Assembly (NCBI GenBank): GCA_002699025.1
Contig: PABA01000088.1
Coordinates: forward strand, 1 to 64,000
Length of the DNA: 64,000 nucleotides
Source: Sandaracinus sp.
Lineage (GTDB): Bacteria; Myxococcota_A; Polyangia; Polyangiales; Houyiibacteriaceae
Direction of reading: 5' to 3'
Under the pieces are notes generated by a model. The model saw nothing but the letters and a program-made list of their open reading frames with translations. It was not told where the DNA came from and did not search any database. The translations under genes were made by a program, and so were the position numbers. How positions within the stretch are numbered: the first letter of the stretch is position 1; each line of letters opens with the position of its first letter. Of the stretch, positions 24,196 to 33,499 are shown in pieces.

Positions 24196-27115
24196 GCAGA
24201 TGCACGAGGACGCGCCCCAGCTCGCGGGCGGCGGCACGGCCTCCGCGCGCACGCAGCTGCTGCTGCGCGAGATGTGGTCGCGCCCGGAGGACTTCGCGGC
24301 GCTCCTGAGCCTCCGCGATCACCTCCTGGAGGAGGGCCGCGTGAGCTCGCTGCTCCGCGCCGTCGAGTGGTGGGCCCAGCGCGCGCCGGACGAGCGCTCG
24401 GCGGCGCGCGGGATGTTCGCCGTGGCCGAGGCCCTCCGCGTGCGGCGCCTCGACCCGGAGGCGGCCATGGGCCTCTACGAGGAGGTGCTCCGGCGCGAGC
24501 CGCTCCACGCGCCGACCCTGCAGCGCCTCCGCCGCATGGCCACGGCCCACCGCGCGCCCGAGCGCCTGGTGGCGCCCCTCCAGCGCCGGGCGGAGGCCCT
24601 CGCCGTGCGCCACACGGCGGCCGACGCCTGCGCCGCCGCCTGGAAGGAGCTCGCCGAGCTCCGCGCCGTCGACCTCGGCGACGAGGACGGAGCCATCGAC
24701 GCGCTCCACCGCGCCGTGCAGGTCGCGCCGGGGGACGCCGGCACGCTCCTCCGCCTCGCCGGCCTCTACGAGGCGCGCGCGAGGCGCGGCGACGGTTCGA
24801 ACGCGCAGGCCGATCGGGTCGCCGCCGCCGAGCTCCTCTGCGCCCTCGCCAGGGTCGACGAGGACGAGGCCGGCGCGCACCTCGGGCGCGCCCTCGACGC
24901 CTGGCCCGGGCACGCGAAGGCCATGGCGCTCCTGGAGGAGGCCACGCCGTCCGCGCATCGCGCCGCGCGCCTCATGGGTCGCTGGGTGGCCTTCCTCGAG
25001 GCGAACCCCTCGAGCGACGAGAGCGCGCCGCGGCGCCTCTCGCTGGCGCGAGCCCTCGAGGCCGGGGGGCGCTTCGCCGAGGCCCTCGAGGTGCTCGAGC
25101 CCCTGCGCGCGACCGGCGGCCCGGCCGTGCAGGCCGTGCGGGAGCGCCTCGCCAAGCAGCTCTGGGCGACCGAGCAGCCGACGCGGGTGGGCCCGCAGCC
25201 GAAGCGCGGGACGGACGCGAGCATCGTCGCGCTCCTCGACGAGCTCGAGGCCGAGGCGGAGGGGCCGACCGAGGTCTCGGCGATGAGCGCGGACGTGCGG
25301 GCGCGCCTCCGCGGCCCGGCCCCGGCGGCGACGCGGGACGTGGTCGTGGGCCGGCCCGTGCCGTCCGTGACGCCGCTCCCGACGGTCGTGCCGGCGCGCT
25401 CGGAGCCGGTCGACGAGGCGCTCGAGAAGACGCTCCCCTCGAAGCCGCCGCATTTCGGTCAGGACCCCTTCGCCGACGAGGAGGCGCCGACCGCGCACCG
25501 GGCCCTCGAGGGGTCGCCTCGCCCGGCGCAGGGCGACGACGAGGTCGACGAGAACGCCTCGACGATCGTGCGCGATCGGCCCCCGGAGCTCGAGGCCCTC
25601 GCGCGCCGGCGCCGCCGCGACGCCACGGCGGCGCAGCGGCCCTCGAAGAAGCCCGCGGCCCGGAAGGAGCCCACGCCCCCCTCCACGCCGCCGGCGCTCC
25701 CGGAGGCGCGGGGCGGGGTGGCCGCGGTGCCCTCGACGAGCGAGCCGACCGAGCCGCTCCCCCGTCTCCGCGCGCCGAAGGAGGGCGTCGAGCCGCGGCT
25801 CTGGGACGACGCGGAGGAGGACGAGGACGTCGTCCTGGCGCCGGACGGTCCGCCGGTCGCCAAGGCGCTCCGCGCCACCACCCTCGACTCGGGCGCGCAG
25901 GCGCCGCTCGCCGCGGACCTCGTTCGGCTCCGCGACGGGCGCACCGTGGGCACGACGGCCCTCCCGCTCCGCCCCTGGGGCCGCGCCGTCGCCGGGACGC
26001 CCTTCGTCGTCGCGCGCCGGGGCGAGGCCGTGCACCTCCAGCTCCGCTTCCCCGTGGAGCAGGGCGACCTCCGCCGCGGCGGCGTGCCCGAGGCGCTCCC
26101 GCCCATGGGCCGGTGGGTCGAGCTCCGCGCGGGCGACGTCGCCGAGCTCGAGCTCGAGGGGACGACCTACCACCTGCGCGTGCATCGCCGCCACGCGGTC
26201 CCCGCCGCGGGCCGGGAGGAGCTGCCGACCAGGCGCTTCCTCGGCGCGGCTGGCGCGTCCTTCGGCGCGCACCTCCTCGCCATGCTCGCCTTCGTCGCCC
26301 TCGGCGTCTGGGGCGGGGTCAGCCTCGAGGTGGAGGAGCGCTCGCGCGAGGAGATCTTCGCGGAGGCGCGCCTCGCTCCCGAGCCGCCCCCGGAGCCCGA
26401 GCGCCCCGAGCCGCGCCCCCAGCCGCGCCGCGCGCGCCCCGAGCCGCCGAGCGAGACGCGCACGCCCGTGCCCCGCGCCGTGCGCCGGCACCTCCGCCGC
26501 GCGCGTCGCTCCGGCAGCGCCTCCTCGCGCCTCGCCTCGGCCCTCTCGGAGGGCGCCGCCTCCCAGGGCACGACGGACCTCGCCGAGGTGGTCTCGAACA
26601 TCGACGCCGTCCGCGGCGACGCCCGGAGCGCCGCGCTCAGCGTGCACGGGGCGCTCGCCGACCTCGGCGACCACGGCGTGAACCTCGCGAGCCGGGCCGC
26701 CCGCGACATCGAGACGGTCGGGTCGGAGACGGCCACCCGGAACCTCGAGGGTGTGCGGGCGAGCGGCAGCGGTCGCACCCGCGGTCGCGTCCGCGGCGTC
26801 CGGGCCCTCGCCCGCGTGCAGGGCAGCCTGAGCCGGGGCGAGGTCGTCTCGGTCATCAACCGGCACATCGCCCGGGTGCAGCGCTGCTACGAGCGCGCCC
26901 TCGCGAGCCAGCCGGATCTCTCCGGTCGCGTGCGCTTCGCCTGGACCATCCGCCCGAACGGGCGCGTGAGCGGCGTGCGCCAGGCCGGCGGCTCGCTCGG
27001 CAGCGGCCGGGTCTCGAACTGCATCGGCGGCGTCATCCGGCGCATGCGCTTCCCGCGTCCCCGCGGCGGCCCGGTCGCCGTGACCTTCCCCTTCGTCTTC
27101 CAGCGCGCGCCCTGA
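24185..27115 (+). CDS. AgmX/PglI-type TonB-like protein (GltG/GltJ-like)
   Basis: 976 residues. Residues about 15-340 are TPR-like helical pairs (cytoplasmic), then a low-complexity linker. A beta-rich region at about 575-680 (PFVVARRGEAVHLQLRFP, GTTYHLRVHRRH) precedes a single TM helix near 690-712 (AHLLAMLAFVALGVWGG). A Pro/Arg/Glu stretch in the periplasm follows, then a C-terminal AgmX/PglI domain at about 884-976 (VINRHIARVQRCYERAL, VRFAWTIRPNGRVSGV). This is the layout of Myxococcus GltG/GltJ, which reach from the TolQR motor to the outer membrane. Such domains resemble TonB C-termini and probably contact the barrel encoded next. The ATG overlaps the previous stop by 11 bp. Confidence 0.88.
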   Translation: MPTEQMHEDAPQLAGGGTASARTQLLLREMWSRPEDFAALLSLRDHLLEEGRVSSLLRAVEWWAQRAPDERSAARGMFAVAEALRVRRLDPEAAMGLYEEVLRREPLHAPTLQRLRRMATAHRAPERLVAPLQRRAEALAVRHTAADACAAAWKELAELRAVDLGDEDGAIDALHRAVQVAPGDAGTLLRLAGLYEARARRGDGSNAQADRVAAAELLCALARVDEDEAGAHLGRALDAWPGHAKAMALLEEATPSAHRAARLMGRWVAFLEANPSSDESAPRRLSLARALEAGGRFAEALEVLEPLRATGGPAVQAVRERLAKQLWATEQPTRVGPQPKRGTDASIVALLDELEAEAEGPTEVSAMSADVRARLRGPAPAATRDVVVGRPVPSVTPLPTVVPARSEPVDEALEKTLPSKPPHFGQDPFADEEAPTAHRALEGSPRPAQGDDEVDENASTIVRDRPPELEALARRRRRDATAAQRPSKKPAARKEPTPPSTPPALPEARGGVAAVPSTSEPTEPLPRLRAPKEGVEPRLWDDAEEDEDVVLAPDGPPVAKALRATTLDSGAQAPLAADLVRLRDGRTVGTTALPLRPWGRAVAGTPFVVARRGEAVHLQLRFPVEQGDLRRGGVPEALPPMGRWVELRAGDVAELELEGTTYHLRVHRRHAVPAAGREELPTRRFLGAAGASFGAHLLAMLAFVALGVWGGVSLEVEERSREEIFAEARLAPEPPPEPERPEPRPQPRRARPEPPSETRTPVPRAVRRHLRRARRSGSASSRLASALSEGAASQGTTDLAEVVSNIDAVRGDARSAALSVHGALADLGDHGVNLASRAARDIETVGSETATRNLEGVRASGSGRTRGRVRGVRALARVQGSLSRGEVVSVINRHIARVQRCYERALASQPDLSGRVRFAWTIRPNGRVSGVRQAGGSLGSGRVSNCIGGVIRRMRFPRPRGGPVAVTFPFVFQRAP

Positions 27116-27165
27116 GCCTCTCCCCCGCGCCTCACCCCCGCGCCCAACCCCCACCCGCGTCCCCC

Positions 27166-27170
27166 GGAGG
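27166..27170 (+). promoter_or_regulatory. Strong Shine-Dalgarno before a TTG start
   Basis: GGAGG lies five bases before the TTG at 27176. It decides the start of the barrel gene, since no ATG precedes the signal peptide. Confidence 0.6.
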
Positions 27171-27175
27171 ATCCC

Positions 27176-27811
27176 TTGAACGCCCTGCACCGCCTCACCC
27201 TCGCCCTCGCCGCCGCGGCCACGCTGGCCACGGCCGCCCCGGCCGCCGCCCAGGAGGCCGCCGAGGAGGGCTACGCCTCCATGGCCGTCCAGAACCGGCG
27301 CTACGCCCAGCGCCACGAGTTCGACGCGCACTTCGGCGTGCTCCCCCTCGACGCCTTCACCAAGGGCCTCACGCTCAGCGGCTCCTACACCTTCCACCCG
27401 ACGAACCTCTTCGCCTGGGAGGTGCTCCACGGCCTGAAGTCCTTCCATCTCGACACGGACCTGCGCGAGGAGCTCGAGCAGCTCAGCGTCGCGCCGACGC
27501 CCTTCGAGGTGCTCGACTGGATGGTCACCTCGAACCTGGTGCTCAAGCCCATCTACTGGAAGGGCGCCTTCCTCAACCGCTCGGTCCTCCACGGAGAGGT
27601 CTCGCTCGTCGTCGGCGGCGGCTACGGGCGCTTCTCGCGGAGCGGGCGGGCGGTCATCGACGTGGGCCTCGCGCTCCGCCTCTTCGCGAGCGAGACCTTC
27701 AGCGTCCGCCTCGACGTGCGCCACCACATGTTCCTCCGGGACACGCCCTTCAGCGGCGGCGGGCTCGACCACGAGCTCTGGATCGCCCTGGCGTTCGGGC
27801 TCGGAGCCTGA
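27176..27811 (+). CDS. Outer-membrane beta-barrel domain protein (OMP_myx_plus-like)
   Basis: 211 residues starting at TTG behind GGAGG. Signal peptide (LALAAAATLATAAPAAAQ) is followed by QNRRYAQRHEFDAHFGVLPLDAFTKGLTLSGSYTFHPTN-type strands (quoted in part), which match the small myxobacterial outer-membrane barrels next to Glt genes (GltA/GltB/GltH class). Alternating hydrophobic strands continue to the C-terminal LWIALAFGLGA. It is probably the outer-membrane anchor or pore of the cluster. It lies 60 bp after the AgmX gene and 3 bp before the TPR lipoprotein. Confidence 0.85.
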   Translation: MNALHRLTLALAAAATLATAAPAAAQEAAEEGYASMAVQNRRYAQRHEFDAHFGVLPLDAFTKGLTLSGSYTFHPTNLFAWEVLHGLKSFHLDTDLREELEQLSVAPTPFEVLDWMVTSNLVLKPIYWKGAFLNRSVLHGEVSLVVGGGYGRFSRSGRAVIDVGLALRLFASETFSVRLDVRHHMFLRDTPFSGGGLDHELWIALAFGLGA

Positions 27812-27814
27812 GCC

Positions 27815-29236
27815 ATGACGCGCCCCGCCCCGTACGCCTCGCTCGCTCTCCTCCTCGCCGCCTGCGGCGCGACCGACTGGGCCGCCGACCCCGAGCGCGC
27901 CTTCTCGGGCGCCGTCGAGCGGAACGTCGAGGAGGACTGGGGCGAGTCCGCCAACGCCGCGCACGCCTTCCGGGCCTCGGCCACCGTCGACGACCCGCGC
28001 TGGGACCGCGCCGGCATGATGCTCGCGCGCGGCCTCGAGGAGCTGGGGCTGAGCTACGCGGCCTCGCTCCACTACCTCGACGTGGCCTCCGCGCGCCGCG
28101 ACGTGACCCTCGTCGACGACGCCGTCGCCGGCCTCGAGCGCATCCTCCGCGACCACCCGCACGACGGCGAGGTCCTCGTGCGCGGCTTCCTCGCGACGGC
28201 CGAGATCGACGACCTCGGCGAGGCGACGCGGGGCTGGGTGCGCTACCTCCAGGGCCTCGACAGCCTGCGCCGGGGCCAGCTCGCCTGGGCCGTGACGCAG
28301 TTCGGGCGCATCCCCGAGACGAGCGACTACGCCCCCCGCGCCCGCTTCGCCAGCGCCGTCGCGCTCCTCGCCCACGGCCGCTTCGCCGACGGACGCGCCG
28401 CCCTCGAGGCGCTCCTGGACGACCCGCTGCTCACGGACGAGCTCCGCCAGGAGACGCAGATCGCGCTCGCGCGCCTCGCCATGGACGAGGAGCGCCACGA
28501 GGACGCGGCGGCCCTCTACGACGAGGTGAAGGAGCTCGCGCCGGAGCGCCCGGAGCTGCTCCTCGAGACGGCCTGGGCCCACTACCACTCGGGCGACTCG
28601 CGGCGCGCCCTCGGCTTCCTGCTCGCGCTCGACGCGCCCATGTACGGCGACCTCATCGCGCCGGAGCGCTATCTCCTCGAGGCCTTCAGCCTGCAGCGGC
28701 TCTGTCAGTTCGATCCGGCGCGCACGGCCGCCGTGCGCCTCCGCGCCCGCCACGGGGACGCGCTCGAGGATCTGCACCGGGGCGTCCCGCCCGCGCGCTC
28801 CGAGGCGCTCCGGGCCGCCGCGCGGCGCCGGGGGGCCGGCCGGGAGATCGCGCGCTTCGTCGACCGGCTCCGCCTCGAGCGGGCCCGCGTCGCCGAGGCG
28901 GGCCGCGAGCTCGGCGAGCCGCTCCAGCACGCGCTCCTCGCCCTCTACGACCGCGGCCTGGCCGAGGCCACGCGCCGGGAGGAGGCGGTGCTCCGCGAGG
29001 AGACCGAGGCCCTCGCCCGCGAGCTGGTCCGCGCCGAGGACGGCGTGCGCCTCGTGCTCCACGACCTCGGCGTGGGGCTCCTCCGCGGGCGCCAGCGCGT
29101 GCCCGGCCCCGACGAGGTCGAGGCGCTGGTCGTCGAGGCCGGCGACGAGGCCGTCGGCTACGCCTTCGCCGGCGAGTTCTGGACCGACGAGCTCGACGAC
29201 CTCGTCGTCACCATCGAAGACCGTTGCCTGGAGTGA
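27815..29236 (+). CDS. TPR lipoprotein of the Glt-like cluster
   Basis: 473 residues with a lipoprotein signal (YASLALLLAACGATD) and TPR-like helix pairs across about 50-330 (YLQGLDSLRRGQLAWAVTQF, LLETAWAHYHSGDSRRALGFL), then a Glu/Arg-rich helical C-terminus (likely coiled coil) ending VVTIEDRCLE. It resembles GltE-type periplasmic TPR lipoproteins in layout. Coupled tightly to the barrel upstream and to the larger TPR gene 14 bp downstream. Confidence 0.82.
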   Translation: MTRPAPYASLALLLAACGATDWAADPERAFSGAVERNVEEDWGESANAAHAFRASATVDDPRWDRAGMMLARGLEELGLSYAASLHYLDVASARRDVTLVDDAVAGLERILRDHPHDGEVLVRGFLATAEIDDLGEATRGWVRYLQGLDSLRRGQLAWAVTQFGRIPETSDYAPRARFASAVALLAHGRFADGRAALEALLDDPLLTDELRQETQIALARLAMDEERHEDAAALYDEVKELAPERPELLLETAWAHYHSGDSRRALGFLLALDAPMYGDLIAPERYLLEAFSLQRLCQFDPARTAAVRLRARHGDALEDLHRGVPPARSEALRAAARRRGAGREIARFVDRLRLERARVAEAGRELGEPLQHALLALYDRGLAEATRREEAVLREETEALARELVRAEDGVRLVLHDLGVGLLRGRQRVPGPDEVEALVVEAGDEAVGYAFAGEFWTDELDDLVVTIEDRCLE

Positions 29237-29250
29237 CTGGAGTGATCGGA

Positions 29251-32200
29251 ATGACCCGCCCCGCTTCCCCCCTCGTCGCCGCTCTCCTCGGCGCCCTGCT
29301 CGCCGCCTGCGCCGGCAGCTCCGTCGCGCCCCGCGACGCGAGCGAGGTCGAGCTGCTCCGCATCCGCATCGCCAAGGCGCGCCACGCCATCGACGAGACG
29401 CGGACGGCCATCGCGACCTCCCAGGGCGCGCCCTACCTGCCCGAGCTCTACGCGCGGCTCGGTGCCCTCTACAGCGAGGAGGCGCGCTACCACTACCGGC
29501 TCGCCGCGGCGCGCTCGGCCGACGCGCGCCCGGACGCGCTCCACGTGCCCCAGGTGCGCCTCCTGAAGGAGCGCGCCATCGGCGTCTACCAGCAGATCCT
29601 CCGCCGCTTCCCGGGCGCCCCGAACCGCGACGAGGTCCTCTTCCACCTCGCCTTCGAGCACCGCGAGCTCGGCGAGCACGGGGACATGGTCGGCGCGCTC
29701 CGGCGCCTCGTCGACGAGCACCCCCACAGCCCCTTCCGGCCCCAGGCGGCCATCGTGCTCGGCGACCACCTGCGCGACCAGCAGGACCTCGAGGGCGCGG
29801 CGCGGGCCTACGCGATGGTGGCGGGCGGCGACGCGGGGAAGGCGGTGGCGCTCGCGCACTACCGGCTCGCGTGGATCCACGTGAACCGGGAGAGCTGCCC
29901 GGCGGCGCTCCGCGAGTTCGAGCGCGCCGTCGCGGCCTACGACGCGGCCGGGGAGGCCGTCGACGAGGAGACGCTCGAGATCGGCGAGGCCATCGACGTC
30001 CGCCGCTCGGCCATCGTGGACATGGTCTACTGCTATTCGCAGGAGCGGCCGCATCGGCGCGCGCTCCGCGACTTCCGCGCGCTCGCCGGCGACCGGGCCA
30101 CCTACGTGGCGGCGCTCCGGCGGCTCGCGCGGCGCTACGCGCTGATGGACAACGCCCACGCGACGCTGCCCGTGGTGCGCGAGCTGCTCGCGCTGGCGCC
30201 GGCCTCGGAGGAGCGCCTCGACGACGCCCGCGCGCTCCACACGGCGCTCCGCGGCGCCGCGGACTGGGACCGCATCGACCGGGACGTGCGGCTGCTCCTG
30301 GGCACGGTCGAGCGCACCGTGCAGCGCCTCGACGTGGAGGGCGAGGAGCGGGACACGCTGCGCGCCGAGTTCGAGGTCTACGCGCGGGATCTCCTCACCC
30401 GCGCGCAGGACGGAATGCGCGAGACCCGGAACGCGGCGCGGAAGGTGCGCCGCGCCGAGGCCCTCGCCGCCGCCTACGCGCACTACCTCGACCGCTTCGG
30501 CGTCGCGCCGGAGGGTGAGCTCGGGGAGCACGAGCTGGACATGCGCATGAACCTCGCGGACGTGCTCGCCGCCGCCGAGCGCCCCTACGCGGCCGGGCAG
30601 CGTCTCGTCGAGGCGGCCGAGCGCATGGAGGACCCGGAGGCGCGGCGGCAGGCGCTCTACGACGCCGTCGGGCGCTTCAGCGAGGCCCTCGAGACGCGGG
30701 ACCACGACCGGGACGAGTACGGCGACCGGAGCATCGCGCCCTCGGCCCTCCGGAACGCGGCGGCGCAGCTCATGCGGCACGAGCTCGAGCCGGACCAGCT
30801 CCGGCGGGTGCGCTTCGCGCTGGCCCAGAGCTACTACGACCAGGGCCGCTACGCCGAGGCCATCGATCGGCTCACGGCGCTCGCCTACGAGTTCCCCCAG
30901 AGCGAGGAGGCGCAGGCGGCCGCGCGGCTGGTGCTCGACAGCTACAACACGCTCGACGACGCCTTCGGGCTCATGCACGCCGGGCGCCGCTTCCTCGCCG
31001 AGGGCACGCCCGTGCCCGGGCTGCGGAGCGAGCTCGAGCCGCTGGTCGCGGCCGCCGAGCAGCGCATGGTCGACGAGGTCAGCCTCGAGCAGGCCGGCGA
31101 CGACGGGGGCGACCTCGAGCCGCTCCTCGAGCTGGCGCGGGATCACGAGGGCACGGACCTCGGCGAGCGCGCGCTCATGAACGCCTTCCTGGCGGCGCGG
31201 GCCGCGGGCGACACGGCGCAGATGTACACGCTCGGCGAGGAGCTGGCGCAGGCCTACCCGAGCTCCGAGCAGCTCGCGGGGGTGCTGAGCACGCTCGGTC
31301 AGATGGCCGTCGGGCGCTTCGAAGTCGACGAGGCGCTGACCTTCCTCGAGCGGGCGGCCGAGGCCGGTCACGAGCGCCAGGGCGCGCTCCGGGTCGCCGC
31401 CGGGCAGCTCCTCGAGGCCCTGGGCCGCGAAGACGAGGCGCAGGCCGCCTACGAGGCGGCGATGGGCGGGGAGGGCGCGCCGGAGGAGGCGATGGTGCAG
31501 CTCGCGGCGCTCCTCGAGCGGCGCGGCGACGCCGACGCGCTGGTGAACCAGCTCGCCGAGCTGCCGAGCGCGCCGCCCGAGGTGCGCGCCCGGGTGGGCC
31601 TGGCGATGGTGGCGACCGGGCGCGGCGTGGAGGCCGAGGAGGTCTTCCAGCAGGTGCTGGCGACGGCCTCGACTCCGGAGGCGCTCGCGCGCGCTCACTA
31701 CGGGATGGCGGCGCTCCTCCAGGCGGCCCTCTCGCAGTTCGGCGCGCTCGAGGGGCCCGAGCTGGTGGAGGAATACCTGGCCGTCGTGGACCTCGCGCAG
31801 AGCTCCTACATCGAGGCCGTGCGCCAGGGCGACCCGGCCGTGGGGGCGCTGGCGCTCGGGCGGCTCGGCGCGCTCGCCGACGAAGCGGCGGCGGCGCTGG
31901 GGAGCGCGAACCTGGACGGCTTGGACGCGGAGATGCGCCGGGTGATCGAGCGCGGCCTCGGGCAGCGGGCCGAGGCCTACGCGCAGACGGCGACCGAGGC
32001 GCGGGCCCAGTGTGCGAACCGCGCCTGGGAGAGCCACGTCTTCACGCCGGGCGTGCGCCGCTGCCTGCGGGGGGAGTCGGCGACGGCGGTGCTGCCCGAG
32101 GCCGACCGGCTCGAGCGCGGGGGCGGACGGACCGTGGACGGGGCCGACGAGACCCGGGCGCGGGTCGCCCAGAACCCCGAGGATCTCCAGGCGCTCCGGG

Positions 32201-32517
32201 CGCTGGCGGCGCGGCATCTCGAGGCCGGCGACGCGCACACGGCGCGGCTGGTGCTGCAGGCCATCGCCGAGCGCGGGCCACGGCCGGAGGACCTGGAGCA
32301 GCTCGGCGTGGCGAGCGCGCGGATCGGCGACCACGCGGGGGCGCTCCGGGCCTTCGCCCGCGCGGCGGACGCGGGGAGCGCGTCGGCCCGGGAGAAGCTC
32401 GAGGCGACGCTGCGGGAGCTCGGGCTCCGGGACGCGGCGGCCGAGGTCGGGCGGCGCTTCGGCCAGGAGCGGCTCGCGCGAGGCCCGGGCCCGGAGGATG
32501 CGGGGGGCAGGCGATGA
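29251..32517 (+). CDS. Large TPR lipoprotein of the Glt-like cluster
   Basis: 1,088 residues from the ATG at 29251; the frame is open far upstream, but this start gives the lipoprotein signal (LVAALLGALLAACAGSS). Almost the whole mature protein is TPR/tol-pal-like helical repeats (DEVLFHLAFEHRELGEHGDM, RFALAQSYYDQGRYAEAIDRL, PYLPELYARLGALYSEEA). It would form a long periplasmic superhelix, in the manner of the large TPR subunits of the Glt complex (GltD/GltI class). The stop overlaps the next ATG (ATGA). Confidence 0.85.
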   Translation: MTRPASPLVAALLGALLAACAGSSVAPRDASEVELLRIRIAKARHAIDETRTAIATSQGAPYLPELYARLGALYSEEARYHYRLAAARSADARPDALHVPQVRLLKERAIGVYQQILRRFPGAPNRDEVLFHLAFEHRELGEHGDMVGALRRLVDEHPHSPFRPQAAIVLGDHLRDQQDLEGAARAYAMVAGGDAGKAVALAHYRLAWIHVNRESCPAALREFERAVAAYDAAGEAVDEETLEIGEAIDVRRSAIVDMVYCYSQERPHRRALRDFRALAGDRATYVAALRRLARRYALMDNAHATLPVVRELLALAPASEERLDDARALHTALRGAADWDRIDRDVRLLLGTVERTVQRLDVEGEERDTLRAEFEVYARDLLTRAQDGMRETRNAARKVRRAEALAAAYAHYLDRFGVAPEGELGEHELDMRMNLADVLAAAERPYAAGQRLVEAAERMEDPEARRQALYDAVGRFSEALETRDHDRDEYGDRSIAPSALRNAAAQLMRHELEPDQLRRVRFALAQSYYDQGRYAEAIDRLTALAYEFPQSEEAQAAARLVLDSYNTLDDAFGLMHAGRRFLAEGTPVPGLRSELEPLVAAAEQRMVDEVSLEQAGDDGGDLEPLLELARDHEGTDLGERALMNAFLAARAAGDTAQMYTLGEELAQAYPSSEQLAGVLSTLGQMAVGRFEVDEALTFLERAAEAGHERQGALRVAAGQLLEALGREDEAQAAYEAAMGGEGAPEEAMVQLAALLERRGDADALVNQLAELPSAPPEVRARVGLAMVATGRGVEAEEVFQQVLATASTPEALARAHYGMAALLQAALSQFGALEGPELVEEYLAVVDLAQSSYIEAVRQGDPAVGALALGRLGALADEAAAALGSANLDGLDAEMRRVIERGLGQRAEAYAQTATEARAQCANRAWESHVFTPGVRRCLRGESATAVLPEADRLERGGGRTVDGADETRARVAQNPEDLQALRALAARHLEAGDAHTARLVLQAIAERGPRPEDLEQLGVASARIGDHAGALRAFARAADAGSASAREKLEATLRELGLRDAAAEVGRRFGQERLARGPGPEDAGGRR

Positions 32518-33170
32518 GTCCGAAGAGAGGAGCCGGGATGCCGAAGCGCTTCGGGAGGCCCTTCATGAAGTGGATGCGGAAGCCGGGCAGGCCGTCGAGC
32601 GCGAGGCGCGCCGCGATGGCGTGGGTGATCGGCGCGCTGGCGATGGGATGCGGCGCGAGCGTGGAGGCGCTCGACGCGCGGGACCCGACGCTCCCGGTGG
32701 AGACCCGGAGCTGGATCGCGGGCGCCGAGGACGGCGTGATCGTAGCGCGGGCCGAGCTCGACATGGCGAAGGGCGAGCGCCGGCGCGTGGCGCGCTGGGC
32801 CGCGCGGGTCGAGGAGAGCCTCGAGGGGGCGCTCGACGGAGCGCTCGAGGCGCTGGTCGAAGCGCGGACGCGGGAGGCCGAACTCGCCGTCGAGGAGGCC
32901 GAGGTCGGCCTCGAGCTCGCGCTCGCCAAGCAGGAGCTCGTCTACGCGGAGAGCGCCGTCCGGCACGACCGGGCGAGCTACGACCTCGGGCCGCTCCGCG
33001 AGGGCGTCGACGCGCTCCGCGAGCGGGCGCGCGAGGCGGGGAGGGCGACGAGCCGGGCGGAGATGGAGAGCCAGACGGCGGCGAACGCGTTCTGGGAGGC
33101 GTACGGGCGCTACGCGGCGGGGGGCGGCGACACGACCGAGTTCTGGGTCGCCGGGGTGCTGCCGGAGTAG
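32514..33170 (+). CDS. Coiled-coil lipoprotein, end of Glt-like operon
   Basis: 218 residues from ATG 32514. Several in-frame Met follow (32538, 32565), and the true start may be one of them, because the signal AAMAWVIGALAMGCGAS lies about 34 residues in. The mature part is largely a long Glu/Ala/Arg coiled coil (about 75-190). It is translationally coupled to the TPR gene. No family recognised; the coil suggests a structural or spacer role in the periplasm. Confidence 0.75.
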   Translation: MSPKRGAGMPKRFGRPFMKWMRKPGRPSSARRAAMAWVIGALAMGCGASVEALDARDPTLPVETRSWIAGAEDGVIVARAELDMAKGERRRVARWAARVEESLEGALDGALEALVEARTREAELAVEEAEVGLELALAKQELVYAESAVRHDRASYDLGPLREGVDALRERAREAGRATSRAEMESQTAANAFWEAYGRYAAGGGDTTEFWVAGVLPE

Positions 33171-33499
33171 GGCGGGCGAGGGGCTCGGAGTTGGAGCCCG
33201 ATGGGGATCGTGGAGTTGGCGTTGGAGCTGGATTCGGGTTCGGACGGGGATGACGGAGCTGAAGCTGGAACTGGATCGGGATGGGGACGGCCGCGTCGGC
33301 CGCGCATGAGCCAAGTCCCGCGTTAGGGCATGCGCGCCGCCGCCCGCTCTCCCTGGCGGGCGGAGTCCGCCCGCCGTGGCGTCCCCCACCCGGAGGCGAT
33401 CCCCCAACGCATGGCCTGCCTGCTCTCCTGCGCGACTCCTCCGAGCGTCTCGCCCCACCGTCCGCCCGGGAGGGCGGGCCATGGATTACTCTCTCCCGC
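33171..33499. other. Intergenic region with GGAGYTGGA repeats and palindrome
   Basis: 329 bp. 33186-33290 is a degenerate G-rich tract built on GAGTTGGAG/GGAACTGGA-like words. A perfect 21-bp palindrome with a single central base at 33355-33375 (arms GGCGGGCGGA and TCCGCCCGCC) may end the upstream operon, though no T-run follows. No gene seen. Confidence 0.5.

Noticed and set aside
24032-29062. A 1,676-codon open frame antisense to the motor cluster
   Set aside because: It is Arg/Glu/Gly/Ala-rich with no domain motif, and lies opposite five well-supported coupled genes. It is the usual antisense shadow of GC-rich coding sequence.
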